A stretch of 6,424 nucleotides of DNA from Bacillota bacterium. GTDB lineage: Bacteria > Bacillota > Clostridia > Tissierellales > Sedimentibacteraceae. The DNA lies in NCBI GenBank assembly GCA_029239575.1, contig JARBUP010000164.1, forward strand, positions 1-6,424, written 5' to 3'. The notes beneath the pieces were generated by a model. It was given only the letters and a program-made list of their open reading frames with translations, was not told where the DNA came from and did no database searches. Below are positions 1-6,285 of the stretch, piece by piece (the stretch's first letter is position 1; every line of letters starts with the position of its first letter). A program made the translations under genes and the position numbers.

Positions 1-1431
1 TTGTTTTTGGCCTCCTGATATATTTTTACCACCTTGAGAAATAACCGTATCAAATCCTGCTTCCATTTCATTTATAAATTCTGAAGCACATGCTATGTCA
101 GCTGCATATTTAATTTCTTCATCAGTTGCATCTTCTTTTCCATATTTAATATTTTCTTTAACAGTTCCAGAAAATAATATAGCCTTTTGTGGTACAATTC
201 CTATTTTATTTCTAAGATCATGTTGAATCATATTTTTTATATTAATTCCATCCACCATTATTTCGCCTTCAGTTACTTCATAAAATCTTGGTATTAAATT
301 AATAAGAGTGGATTTACCAGAACCCGTACCCCCAACTATTGCTGTCACTTCGCCTTTACTTGCTTTAAAATTAATATTTTTCAAAACTGCTTCTTCAGCA
401 CCTGCATATGCAAATGTTACATTCTTAAATTCTAACTCGCCTCTATTATTGCAATTTAAAATTTCAGGTTTATCGGTATCTATTATAGATGGTTCTGTTT
501 CTAAAATTTCATTTATTCTTTTTGCTGAAGCTAATGCCCTTGGTATCATTACAAATAACATGGATAACATTACAAATGAAAATAAAATCATAGCAGCATA
601 TTGAGTGTATGCCATAAGAGAACCAACTTTCATAGCTCCTATATTTATTCGTTTTGCTCCAAACCATACTATTAATATAGTAGTGAAATTTAAAACTAAC
701 ATTATGCCAGGCATTAATATGGACATTATTTTATTAGCTTTTATAGAAGTTTCTGTTAAATCATCATTAGAAATTTTAAATCTATTTATTTCATAATTTA
801 TTCTGTCAAAAGCTCTTATAACTCTCATACCTGTTAAGTTTTCACGCATTACTAAATTAAGGCTATCAAGCTTTGATTGCATTGATGAAAAAAGTTTTCC
901 AGCAAATAATATAATTATTCCAAGTATAAATACAATAGTAGGCAAAGAAACGCCAAAAACCCATGAAAGCCCTATATCAGTTTTAACTGCCATAATAGTT
1001 CCACCAACTGCCATGATTGGAGCCATAACCATCATTCTTAATATAACTAAAACAACTTGTTGTATTTGATTTACATCATTTGTAGTTCTTGTAATCATTG
1101 ATGATGTACCAAATTTATTAAATTCATCCAATGAAAAATTCTCAACCTTAGTAAAAATATCTCTTCTTAACTCTGCAGAAAATTTTGCTGTTATTATGGA
1201 TGATAAAAAACCAGTTATTATTCCAAACAAAATAATTCCAAATGTAAATAAAAGCATTTTGATTCCCGTTGTTAAAACATAATTAATATTGTTATTTAAA
1301 ATTCCATCATTAACTATATCAGCCATCAACTTTGGTATGTATAAATCACATAATGATTGCAACAAAACAAAAAATATTACTCCAATTATTGATAAGGAAA
1401 ATGGCTTTAATCTTTTAAATATTTTTATCAT
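1..1431 (-). CDS. ABC exporter half-transporter (fused permease-ATPase), C-terminus cut off by window edge
   Basis: The minus-strand frame is open from the ATG at 1431 to the window edge, giving 477 codons with no stop. The N-terminal half is a six-helix exporter membrane domain (hydrophobic segments near residues 12-33, 54-77, 125-146, 152-176, 238-258 and 278-297). The nucleotide-binding domain starts near residue 330: A-loop Tyr342, Walker A GGTGSGKST at 367-375 (Lys373), Q-loop Gln415 in VPQKA, and signature ISGGQKQ at 471-477. Walker B, the catalytic Glu and the H-loop lie beyond the edge; about 100 residues are missing compared with the usual 570-590. The early motif LYIPKLMADIVNDGI is typical of Firmicute type IV (multidrug/lipid-type) exporters, which are often encoded as adjacent heterodimer pairs, so a second half-transporter may follow to the left. 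Substrate unknown. A GAGGG Shine-Dalgarno lies 6 nt before the ATG. The class is near certain; the transported molecule is not predictable. Confidence 0.95.
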   Translation of the reverse strand, partial: MIKIFKRLKPFSLSIIGVIFFVLLQSLCDLYIPKLMADIVNDGILNNNINYVLTTGIKMLLFTFGIILFGIITGFLSSIITAKFSAELRRDIFTKVENFSLDEFNKFGTSSMITRTTNDVNQIQQVVLVILRMMVMAPIMAVGGTIMAVKTDIGLSWVFGVSLPTIVFILGIIILFAGKLFSSMQSKLDSLNLVMRENLTGMRVIRAFDRINYEINRFKISNDDLTETSIKANKIMSILMPGIMLVLNFTTILIVWFGAKRINIGAMKVGSLMAYTQYAAMILFSFVMLSMLFVMIPRALASAKRINEILETEPSIIDTDKPEILNCNNRGELEFKNVTFAYAGAEEAVLKNINFKASKGEVTAIVGGTGSGKSTLINLIPRFYEVTEGEIMVDGINIKNMIQHDLRNKIGIVPQKAILFSGTVKENIKYGKEDATDEEIKYAADIACASEFINEMEAGFDTVISQGGKNISGGQKQ

Positions 1432-1493
1432 TAATATCCCTCTTTCTTTATATAATACTGATTACTAAATTAAACTCAATAAAATATATTAAC

Positions 1494-1521
1494 ATTATAA
1501 CCTTCAGATTATACAATTCAA
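1494..1521 (-). promoter_or_regulatory. Candidate sigma-A promoter of the ABC exporter gene
   Basis: On the minus strand, -35 TTGAAT (1516-1521) and a perfect -10 TATAAT (1494-1499) are separated by 16 bp. Predicted transcription starts near 1487, leaving a leader of about 55 nt to the ATG at 1431. It lies downstream of the LCP terminator, so the exporter is probably a separate transcription unit. A second TATAAT overlaps the spacer (1508-1513) but has no good -35. In such A+T-rich DNA chance matches are common, so this is a motif-based prediction. Confidence 0.5.
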
Positions 1522-1554
1522 TACTTAAATTATCCTTTAAAATATTATTATAAA

Positions 1555-1583
1555 CAAAAAATAAAACCTCACTAAAGTGAGGT
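1555..1583 (-). terminator. Intrinsic terminator after the LCP gene
   Basis: The inverted repeat ACCTCAC / GTGAGGT (1566-1572 and 1577-1583) encloses a four-base loop. On the minus strand it is followed directly by a T-rich tract (TTTTATTTTTTG). It begins 25 nt after the LCP stop codon. On the plus strand the U-tract is less immediate, so it works best for the minus-strand gene. Confidence 0.85.
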
Positions 1584-1608
1584 AATACTTTTTTATTTAT
1601 CTCTTAAT

Positions 1609-2532
1609 TTAATTCTCCTGTGCTTTTTCTTCAGTTTTCTTTGTATCATCATAAATACTGTCCACTAACGCCTTAGTTTCATCATAATTAGAAATAAAGA
1701 ATGATAAATTATTTTTAGTTTGAGTTGTTCCAGGTAGTACATGGAAATTAATATCTTCAGATGACATACCAACAGAGCTTAATGCTGCTGATGTTGATTC
1801 AGACAAAGAAAAATCAGTATCTATATAAGGATATACTTCTGAAATTACTTTTGGAAGTTTAAGACTTAAAGCTTTTTTTATAGCTGATTTAACAAATTGT
1901 TGCTGAGCTTCAATTCTTCCTAAATCTCCTTCAGCATAACCAGTATAACCCCTATAATTTGTTTTTCTAAACCTTAAAAATTCCATTGCTTGATCGCCTT
2001 TAATAATTTGTCTGCCTTCCGCTATATCAATATCCAAAGGTGGATCTGAATACGGGTCTGTATATCTCATATGAAATGGCACATCTACTTCTACACCGCC
2101 AACTGCATCTACAGCAGCTCTAACACCGTCATAATCAATCGTAACGTATTTATCAACAGTAATACCTGTCATTTTTCTTATAACTTCTTTTAACCCTTCA
2201 AGTCCTTCAGCTGTATATACAGAATTAATTTTATTGTTTGCGCTATTTACAAAACCATCCCTATCCACATAAGTATCTCTTGGAATTGAAATTATATCTG
2301 CAGTTTTAGTTTTAGTATTATAACTTGCAACCATTATAGTGTCCGAACGTTCATGTTCAAGACCTAATAACAAAACATTAATTCTTTTATTATTGCCCGT
2401 TATCATATTAAAAATATCTGTGGCTTCAGCACTTCCCTTTTGCATAACTTCGCTATACAAAAATAATCCTCCTGCTATAACCAATGTAAAGCATAGAAGA
2501 GAAGTGAAAAACACTTTGAAAAAATGTTTCAA
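1609..2532 (-). CDS. LCP (LytR-CpsA-Psr) family cell-wall glycopolymer ligase
   Basis: LCP enzymes sit in the membrane with the catalytic domain outside and transfer undecaprenyl-linked anionic polymers (teichoic acids, capsule-like glycans) onto peptidoglycan. Numbered from the TTG start (307 aa): one N-terminal membrane helix at about 8-26, a short linker, then the LCP domain from about residue 50. The family's polar signature residues are visible: ERSDT (Arg62, Asp64), ISIPRDT (Arg85, Asp86), FLRFRKT (Arg187, Arg189) and GDLGRIEAQQQF (Asp203, Arg206). The C-terminal tail is short and Lys/Glu-rich, with no extra domain. Start choice: the frame extends to an ATG at 2547, but the only strong Shine-Dalgarno (GGAGG, 2541-2545) lies downstream of that ATG and 8 nt before the TTG at 2532, so TTG is preferred; the ATG form would be 312 aa. 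The gene has its own promoter and terminator, hence probably monocistronic. Which polymer it attaches cannot be told; clostridia often carry several paralogues. Confidence 0.93.
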   Translation of the reverse strand: MKHFFKVFFTSLLCFTLVIAGGLFLYSEVMQKGSAEATDIFNMITGNNKRINVLLLGLEHERSDTIMVASYNTKTKTADIISIPRDTYVDRDGFVNSANNKINSVYTAEGLEGLKEVIRKMTGITVDKYVTIDYDGVRAAVDAVGGVEVDVPFHMRYTDPYSDPPLDIDIAEGRQIIKGDQAMEFLRFRKTNYRGYTGYAEGDLGRIEAQQQFVKSAIKKALSLKLPKVISEVYPYIDTDFSLSESTSAALSSVGMSSEDINFHVLPGTTQTKNNLSFFISNYDETKALVDSIYDDTKKTEEKAQEN

Positions 2533-2540
2533 TTTTTCGT

Positions 2541-2545
2541 CCTCC
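2541..2545 (-). promoter_or_regulatory. Shine-Dalgarno that selects the TTG start of the LCP gene
   Basis: GGAGG on the minus strand overlaps the last base of the upstream in-frame ATG (2545-2547) and stands 8 nt before TTG (2530-2532). An SD in this position cannot serve the ATG and is ideally spaced for the TTG. Confidence 0.75.
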
Positions 2546-2563
2546 ATTTTTTTGTTCTCATTT

Positions 2564-2591
2564 ATAATACCATAAAAAATTTATTTGTAAA
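2564..2591 (-). promoter_or_regulatory. Sigma-A-like extended -10 promoter of the LCP gene
   Basis: On the minus strand, -35 TTTACA (2586-2591), a 16-bp spacer, and -10 TATTAT (2564-2569) preceded by TGG (2570-2572), which makes an extended -10. The predicted transcription start at about 2555-2558 is only some 10 nt before the ATG at 2547 but about 25 nt before the TTG at 2532. This agrees with translation starting at TTG. Confidence 0.65.
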
Positions 2592-2651
2592 GAAATAATT
2601 TATTTGCGTTTTTACTCGGCTTTATATATTAAATTATGAATTATTCTATTA

Positions 2652-2680
2652 TTGATAAATACGTTTAATTGATATATAAT
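2652..2680 (+). promoter_or_regulatory. Near-consensus sigma-A promoter of the small membrane protein gene
   Basis: -35 TTGATA (2652-2657) and -10 TATAAT (2675-2680) are separated by exactly 17 bp. The predicted start is near 2687, giving a leader of about 45 nt before the ATG at 2732. It points away from the LCP promoter; the two -35 boxes are 60 bp apart, leaving room for a shared regulator, although no clear operator is visible. This is the best promoter match in the window. Confidence 0.7.
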
Positions 2681-2731
2681 ACAATCATAAGGTTAATTAC
2701 GATATAACTACTTATGAAAGGAATTCATAAT

Positions 2732-3166
2732 ATGAAAAACAAGAATTTATTTATAACCATATTATTAGCATTAGGGGTTGTGATTTTAACCATTAGCTTA
2801 AAAATGCTTGATAGCGCAGCTAACAGATGGATACCTGGATTATTAATACTAATTTCAGTAATAGTAATAGGTGGTTCTGCAAAATTATTTTCTGAAGAAT
2901 ATATTTTAAAAAAATATAAAAATTCAAAAATAGAGAAAAACATAAAAACTGATGTATCTCTTGATAACCAAGTAAAACAAAAAGCTTCTTCAAAAGCAAA
3001 TTTCATAGTTTCACTATTACTTGTTATAGTATTAATTTTAATATTTTTTATTAAAATTAATTATATAATTCTTACAATTGTTATAGTTGCTTCTATTTAC
3101 ATTCAATCATGTTTAAATGCTTTCTTATATATTCACTATGATAAAAAAATAAAAACTAAACAATAA
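2732..3166 (+). CDS. Small four-helix membrane protein of unknown function
   Basis: The protein is 144 aa. Two hydrophobic helix pairs (about 5-23 and 33-52, then 91-107 and 110-130) are separated by a charged, Lys-rich loop of some 35 residues; the C-terminus is Lys-rich, so by the positive-inside rule loop and tail are probably cytoplasmic. No enzymatic motif is visible. The layout (membrane hairpin with an N-R-W-I-P-G turn, charged linker with a KQKASSKAN stretch, second hairpin) recalls small uncharacterised clostridial membrane proteins with a DERN-type linker, but here that linker motif is not intact and I do not assign a family. Start choice: AAAGGA (2717-2722) stands 9 nt before the ATG at 2732, whereas the in-frame ATG at 2714 has no Shine-Dalgarno. 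It is the only plus-strand gene, with its own strong promoter and a terminator at its stop codon, so it is a real single-gene unit. Antisense frames within it are shadows. Confidence 0.8.
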   Translation: MKNKNLFITILLALGVVILTISLKMLDSAANRWIPGLLILISVIVIGGSAKLFSEEYILKKYKNSKIEKNIKTDVSLDNQVKQKASSKANFIVSLLLVIVLILIFFIKINYIILTIVIVASIYIQSCLNAFLYIHYDKKIKTKQ

Positions 3167-3201
3167 AAAAAATTGCGCAAGCAATTTTTTTATTGTTTAG
3201 T
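3155..3201. terminator. Bidirectional palindromic terminator overlapping both stop codons of convergent genes
   Basis: A long inverted repeat has arms 3155-3176 (22 nt) and 3181-3201 (21 nt), complementary except for one extra A in the left arm, around a GCAA loop (3177-3180). An A-run in one arm pairs with a T-run in the other, so a U-tract follows the inner stem on either strand. The arms include ACT AAA CAA TAA of the plus-strand gene and the same four codons of rsmA read on the minus strand. Termination in both directions is inferred from the shape; the G+C part of the stem is short. Confidence 0.85.
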
Positions 3202-4065
3202 ATATTCTATTTTAACTAACTCATCAGCTATTTTGCCAAATTCATCTAAGGATAATGTTTCTCCCCTTACACTTGGGCTAATATTTACATTTTGTAAAAC
3301 TTCATTTATTTGTTCTTTTGGACATTTTAATATATTGCTTAAACTGTTAAGTAAAGTTTTTCTTCTTTGACCAAAAGATGCTTTTACAACTGAAAACAGC
3401 ATTTTTTCATCTTCTACTTTTATTCGTGGTTGTTTTAGAATATCTAATGTAATAACTGCTGAATCAACTTTAGGTCTTGGCATAAATACTGTTGATGGTA
3501 CTATCATAGCTATATTTGTATTAGCTCTGTATTGTACTGCAAGTGTAATCGCACCATATTCCTTTGTATTAGGTTTTGCGCCCAACCTTTCAGCTACTTC
3601 CTTTTGAACCATAACAACAATTTTAGATATTTTTATTTTTTCTTCAAGTATTTTCATAATTATAGGAGTTGTAATATAATACGGAAGATTTGCAACTAAT
3701 TTAACTTCCATACCTTGAAATTCTTCTTCAATTAATTTTTCTACATCTATTTTCATGAAATCTTCATATATTATTTTAATATTATCATAATTTAAAGTTT
3801 CTTTATGAATAACTTGTAAACTTTTATCAATTTCAATTGAAACTACTTTTTTAGCTTTATTACAAAGACCTTGAGTTAAAGTGCCAAAACCAGGGCCTAT
3901 TTCTATAACTCCAGTATTTTCATCTATATCTGCAACATCAACTATTTTATTTATAATATTACCATCTATTAAAAAATTTTGTCCAAGGCTTTTGCTAAAA
4001 TTAAATCCATATTTTGCGAGAATATCTTTTATAACCTTAGGCGAATATAACTTTAAATCATCCAT
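3190..4065 (-). CDS. rsmA: 16S rRNA (adenine1518-N6/adenine1519-N6)-dimethyltransferase RsmA/KsgA
   Basis: This late ribosome-assembly enzyme uses S-adenosylmethionine to dimethylate two adjacent adenosines in the 3' terminal hairpin of 16S rRNA in the small subunit. Its 291 aa are within the family's normal size. Visible motifs: SLGQNFLID (26-34), SAM-binding motif I EIGPGFGTLT (55-64), the acidic SAM ribose contact in SIEID (76-80), Asp102 in YEDF, the catalytic NLPYY (126-130), FMPRPKVDSAVI (194-205), and a C-terminal domain with FGQRRKTLLNSL (231-242) and RGETLSLDEF (267-276). The ATG start is 4 nt past the rnmV stop. Its AGGA ribosome site (4077-4080) lies inside the last rnmV codons, 11 nt before the ATG, suggesting translational coupling. 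It is the last gene of the udk-rnmV-rsmA run and ends in the palindromic terminator. Loss of this enzyme classically gives kasugamycin resistance. Confidence 0.98.
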   Translation of the reverse strand: MDDLKLYSPKVIKDILAKYGFNFSKSLGQNFLIDGNIINKIVDVADIDENTGVIEIGPGFGTLTQGLCNKAKKVVSIEIDKSLQVIHKETLNYDNIKIIYEDFMKIDVEKLIEEEFQGMEVKLVANLPYYITTPIIMKILEEKIKISKIVVMVQKEVAERLGAKPNTKEYGAITLAVQYRANTNIAMIVPSTVFMPRPKVDSAVITLDILKQPRIKVEDEKMLFSVVKASFGQRRKTLLNSLSNILKCPKEQINEVLQNVNISPSVRGETLSLDEFGKIADELVKIEYTKQ

Positions 4066-4069
4066 TTAA

Positions 4070-4648
4070 TTACGTTTCCTTTTCATTTTCGTTGTCATTG
4101 TCTTTTAATACTAATTTATCTAATTTTATTATTGCAGCTTCTAACTCTTCTCTTTTTATATTAAAGCTATTCAACCTTTTTAAAAACTGTTTTGCGCTAC
4201 AATATCCAATACCTAATTCATCACCAAGTTTTTCTCTTCGTTTTGAAGCATTATCATTACCTATAAGTTCATAATATATCATATCATGATTTGTAAAATC
4301 GTGATTTTCTTCCGAATTTTCAGCTCTTGCATTTTTTAATGCTTCCCTTATTTGTTCAGGCGATGCATTTTCCACACCAATATCACCGTTCTTATTTGCT
4401 TTATCCCTTGGAATAAAAGCATGTTTGCAGTTTTCTATTTCAGATGTCAATATATTTCTAATTTTCTTTCCAGGATAATCTGGATCAGTTAAAATTATTA
4501 TTCCCCTATTTTTTGAGGCTTTTTTAATATTATTTATTATTTTGTCATTAATTCCTAAGCCACTAGTTGAAATCACTACTGCATCAACTGCTTTTTTAAC
4601 AGCTGATATATCAGATTTTCCTTCAACTACTATTATTTCTTTAATCAA
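4070..4648 (-). CDS. rnmV: Ribonuclease M5 (5S rRNA maturation nuclease)
   Basis: RNase M5 is a TOPRIM-domain endonuclease that trims 5S rRNA precursor to its mature ends, in Bacillus with ribosomal protein L18 as partner. The 192-aa length is typical. TOPRIM signatures: IIVVEGKSD (5-13, acidic Glu9), TDPDYPG (54-60, the Asp-x-Asp pair 55/57) and GDIGVENA (88-95, Glu93). The C-terminal part is the family's helical RNA/protein-binding region, and the last dozen residues are an acidic Asn/Asp/Glu/Lys tail. The start is TTG (4646-4648), supported by AAGGAGG ending 4 nt upstream and by the conserved N-terminus beginning immediately after it; no ATG is available before the VEGKSD motif. The Shine-Dalgarno abuts the udk stop codon (TAAGGAGG). 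The position directly before rsmA matches Bacillus rnmV-ksgA. Confidence 0.96.
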   Translation of the reverse strand: MIKEIIVVEGKSDISAVKKAVDAVVISTSGLGINDKIINNIKKASKNRGIIILTDPDYPGKKIRNILTSEIENCKHAFIPRDKANKNGDIGVENASPEQIREALKNARAENSEENHDFTNHDMIYYELIGNDNASKRREKLGDELGIGYCSAKQFLKRLNSFNIKREELEAAIIKLDKLVLKDNDNENEKET

Positions 4649-4657
4649 TTTGCCTCC

Positions 4658-5311
4658 TTAAACAAAACTTCTCTTATTTTCTTTTCGTTTGTTATTATAT
4701 AATAATGATTTTATTTTTGTAACCATTAAATCAACAGCAACTAAATTATTGCCGCCTTCAGTTACAATTATATCTGCATACTTTTTTGTTGGTTCTATAA
4801 ATTGCTCATGGGCAGGTCTTACTGTACTCATATATTGATTCATTATGGATTCAAGGCTTCTTCCCCTATCCCTCATATCCCTGTTTATTCTTCTTAAAAT
4901 TCTTATGTCAGCATCAGTATCAACAAATATTTTTATATCTAATAAATCCCTTATTCTCTCTTCATAAAAAACAAGCAATCCTTCAACTATAATAATTTCT
5001 TTTGGTTCAACCTTTATAGTTTCTTTTTTTCTATTATGAATTGAATAATCATATATAGGTTTTTGAATTACGTTTCCTTTTTTTAATTCTTTTATATGCT
5101 CAACAAATAAATCAGTGTCAAAGGCAAAGGGATGGTCATAATTAGTTTTGCATCTTTCTTCATATGTAATGTTGCTTTGGTCTTTGTAATATGCATCATG
5201 CTCTATAATTGCAATACTTCTTTCAGGAACCTCTTTATAAATTCTTCTAACTATTGTAGTTTTACCTGATCCGCTTCCTCCTGAAATACCAATAAATAAT
5301 GGCTCATTCAT
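4658..5311 (-). CDS. udk: Uridine/cytidine kinase
   Basis: Cytosolic pyrimidine-salvage kinase converting uridine and cytidine to UMP and CMP with a nucleoside triphosphate donor. The 217 aa are close to the family's usual 205-215. Motifs: P-loop GISGGSGSGKTT (8-19, Lys17), EHDAYYKD (37-44; Asp39 is the expected catalytic base), NYDHPFAFD (57-65) and PIYDYSIHNR (85-94) of the nucleoside site, VEGLLVF (109-115), Arg-rich lid RRINRDMRDRGR (140-151) and RPAHEQFIEPTKKYAD (165-180). The ATG has AAGGAGG 10 nt upstream. It opens the tight udk-rnmV-rsmA run, 9 nt before rnmV. No confident promoter is seen in the A+T-rich 5312-5436 stretch; a weak TATATT (5349-5354) lacks a good -35. The strong hairpin at 5437-5477 argues against full read-through from the G5-3D gene. 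The unusual point is its location between a YabE-like gene and rnmV. Confidence 0.97.
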   Translation of the reverse strand: MNEPLFIGISGGSGSGKTTIVRRIYKEVPERSIAIIEHDAYYKDQSNITYEERCKTNYDHPFAFDTDLFVEHIKELKKGNVIQKPIYDYSIHNRKKETIKVEPKEIIIVEGLLVFYEERIRDLLDIKIFVDTDADIRILRRINRDMRDRGRSLESIMNQYMSTVRPAHEQFIEPTKKYADIIVTEGGNNLVAVDLMVTKIKSLLYNNKRKENKRSFV

Positions 5312-5436
5312 TATTTATTTGCCTCCTTAGTAATAATATATCAATATTAATATACAACATTTTTTTCAATTTGCATATATTTATTATTCAAAATAAAAAT
5401 TTAATTATTACAATTAATACATAAATATTTTTTAGC

Positions 5437-5477
5437 AAATAAAAATTGCCTCATATAAATATGGGCAATTTTTATTT
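5437..5477. terminator. Strong intrinsic terminator between the G5-3D gene and udk
   Basis: A perfect 14-bp inverted repeat has arms 5437-5450 and 5464-5477 (inner ends TTGCC / GGCAA). Past one bulged base, four more pairs close a TAAA loop at 5456-5459. The A-rich arm pairs with a T-rich arm, giving a U-tract in either direction. It begins 33 nt after the stop of the minus-strand G5-3D gene, its natural client. No converging plus-strand gene is present here. Confidence 0.88.
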
Positions 5478-5510
5478 AACTTAATAATATTAGTTTTTAG
5501 GGAATAGATT

Positions 5511-6266
5511 TTAATCTAAAATATAAATTTTTACGTGTCTTATCCCAAAGTTGTTGGCTTTTACGCCATCTTCCATAAATAAATCTATTCTATTGCCTTT
5601 AATCGCTCCACCCGTGTCTAAAGCTGTTGCGAAACCATAGTCAGGACTGCCATCTGTTGAAGCTATGTAAAGCTTCGTACCAAGAGGTATTACACTAGGG
5701 TCTACTGCAACTGTACCTGGCTGAGCTTTTGTGCCAGATGCTGTGATACCATAACCTGCATCACCGGGATTCTTGCCTGTGCTTGCGAAGGACAAATCAT
5801 ATGCTGATGCTACAAAATCCATTTCTTGAGAATATCTAAATCCTCCACGAGATGTTGTAACCACCATTTGTTTTGTTCCAACTTCAACTATTTTGTCTAC
5901 AGGAACTTTGTAGACAATTTCTTCTGCCAAATCTTTAGAAATTAATTTTCCATCTTCATATAATTCTTGGTAAACTAATTTCTTCATTCCAGCTGAACCA
6001 GCTTGAACTACTTGTTCATAACCTTCAAATTCATTTTCGTTATGAACAATTTTTGTTTCATAATCCAAACCTTCTTGAACAACATCATATTTGATTTCTT
6101 TAATAGGGCCTGGATCAACTGGTTCTACATATGCTTTACTGACTTCCCCCGAAGTATCTGCATATGCAAAGTTTTTTGAGTTTCTCTCATTAATATCATA
6201 AGTTACAATAAAGCTCATTATCAAAATTGTTACTATAAAAAATGGGTAAATCTTTTTTCTTTTCAT
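5511..6266 (-). CDS. G5 and 3D domain cell-wall protein (YabE/Rpf2-like, putative lytic transglycosylase-type)
   Basis: A 251-aa exported protein. Counting from the ATG at 6266: basic N-terminus KRKK, hydrophobic helix 6-22 (signal or anchor; AYA at 34-36 could be a cleavage site), a linker, a G5 domain at about 54-132 (pattern VVQAGSAG, then EDGKLISKD, ending VDKIVEVGTK), and a C-terminal 3D domain at 150-251. The 3D domain has its three signature aspartates in AVDP (Asp189), LDTGG (Asp217) and RIDLF (Asp228), plus YGITASGT and a VKIYIL end. 3D domains share the MltA-type double-psi barrel fold; relatives are tied to spore-cortex or vegetative peptidoglycan remodelling and resuscitation. Bacillus YabE carries extra DUF348 repeats that are absent here. 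Start choice: GGTGA and AAAGG precede the ATG at 6266; the frame extends to a TTG at 6317 without a ribosome site, and that extension lies in the likely promoter region. Activity is inferred from the fold only. Confidence 0.92.
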   Translation of the reverse strand: MKRKKIYPFFIVTILIMSFIVTYDINERNSKNFAYADTSGEVSKAYVEPVDPGPIKEIKYDVVQEGLDYETKIVHNENEFEGYEQVVQAGSAGMKKLVYQELYEDGKLISKDLAEEIVYKVPVDKIVEVGTKQMVVTTSRGGFRYSQEMDFVASAYDLSFASTGKNPGDAGYGITASGTKAQPGTVAVDPSVIPLGTKLYIASTDGSPDYGFATALDTGGAIKGNRIDLFMEDGVKANNFGIRHVKIYILD

Positions 6267-6285
6267 ACTTTCACCAACCTTTAAT

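Noticed and set aside
308..796. Plus-strand open frames (308-604 and 605-796) opposite the ABC exporter
   Set aside because: They are antisense to a gene with intact ABC motifs, show no own ribosome site and have low-complexity hydrophobic translations. They are shadows.
2339..2575. Plus-strand open frame over the 5' end of the LCP gene
   Set aside because: It runs antisense through the LCP membrane anchor and promoter and lacks an SD. It is a shadow.
2581..2606. Direct repeat of TTATTTG and a small AAATAA/TTATTT dyad between the divergent promoters
   Set aside because: It is built only of short A+T-rich words in A+T-rich DNA. It could be an operator but cannot be distinguished from chance.
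2725..3006. Minus-strand open frame inside the small membrane protein gene
   Set aside because: The plus-strand frame has a promoter, SD and terminator; the antisense frame has none of these.
3173..4274. Plus-strand open frames opposite rsmA and rnmV (3173-3370, 3881-4069, 4092-4274)
   Set aside because: They are antisense to well-conserved enzymes whose motifs are fully intact in the minus-strand frame.
4648..5329. Thirteen identical bases (4648-4660 and 5317-5329) in front of rnmV and udk
   Set aside because: Eight of the bases are the Shine-Dalgarno itself, and the remaining A-rich bases are expected by chance in this composition.
5312..5436. A promoter for udk
   Set aside because: Several TATATT and TATTAT words occur, but none has a -35 match at 16-18 bp. 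The promoter is probably here but cannot be placed.
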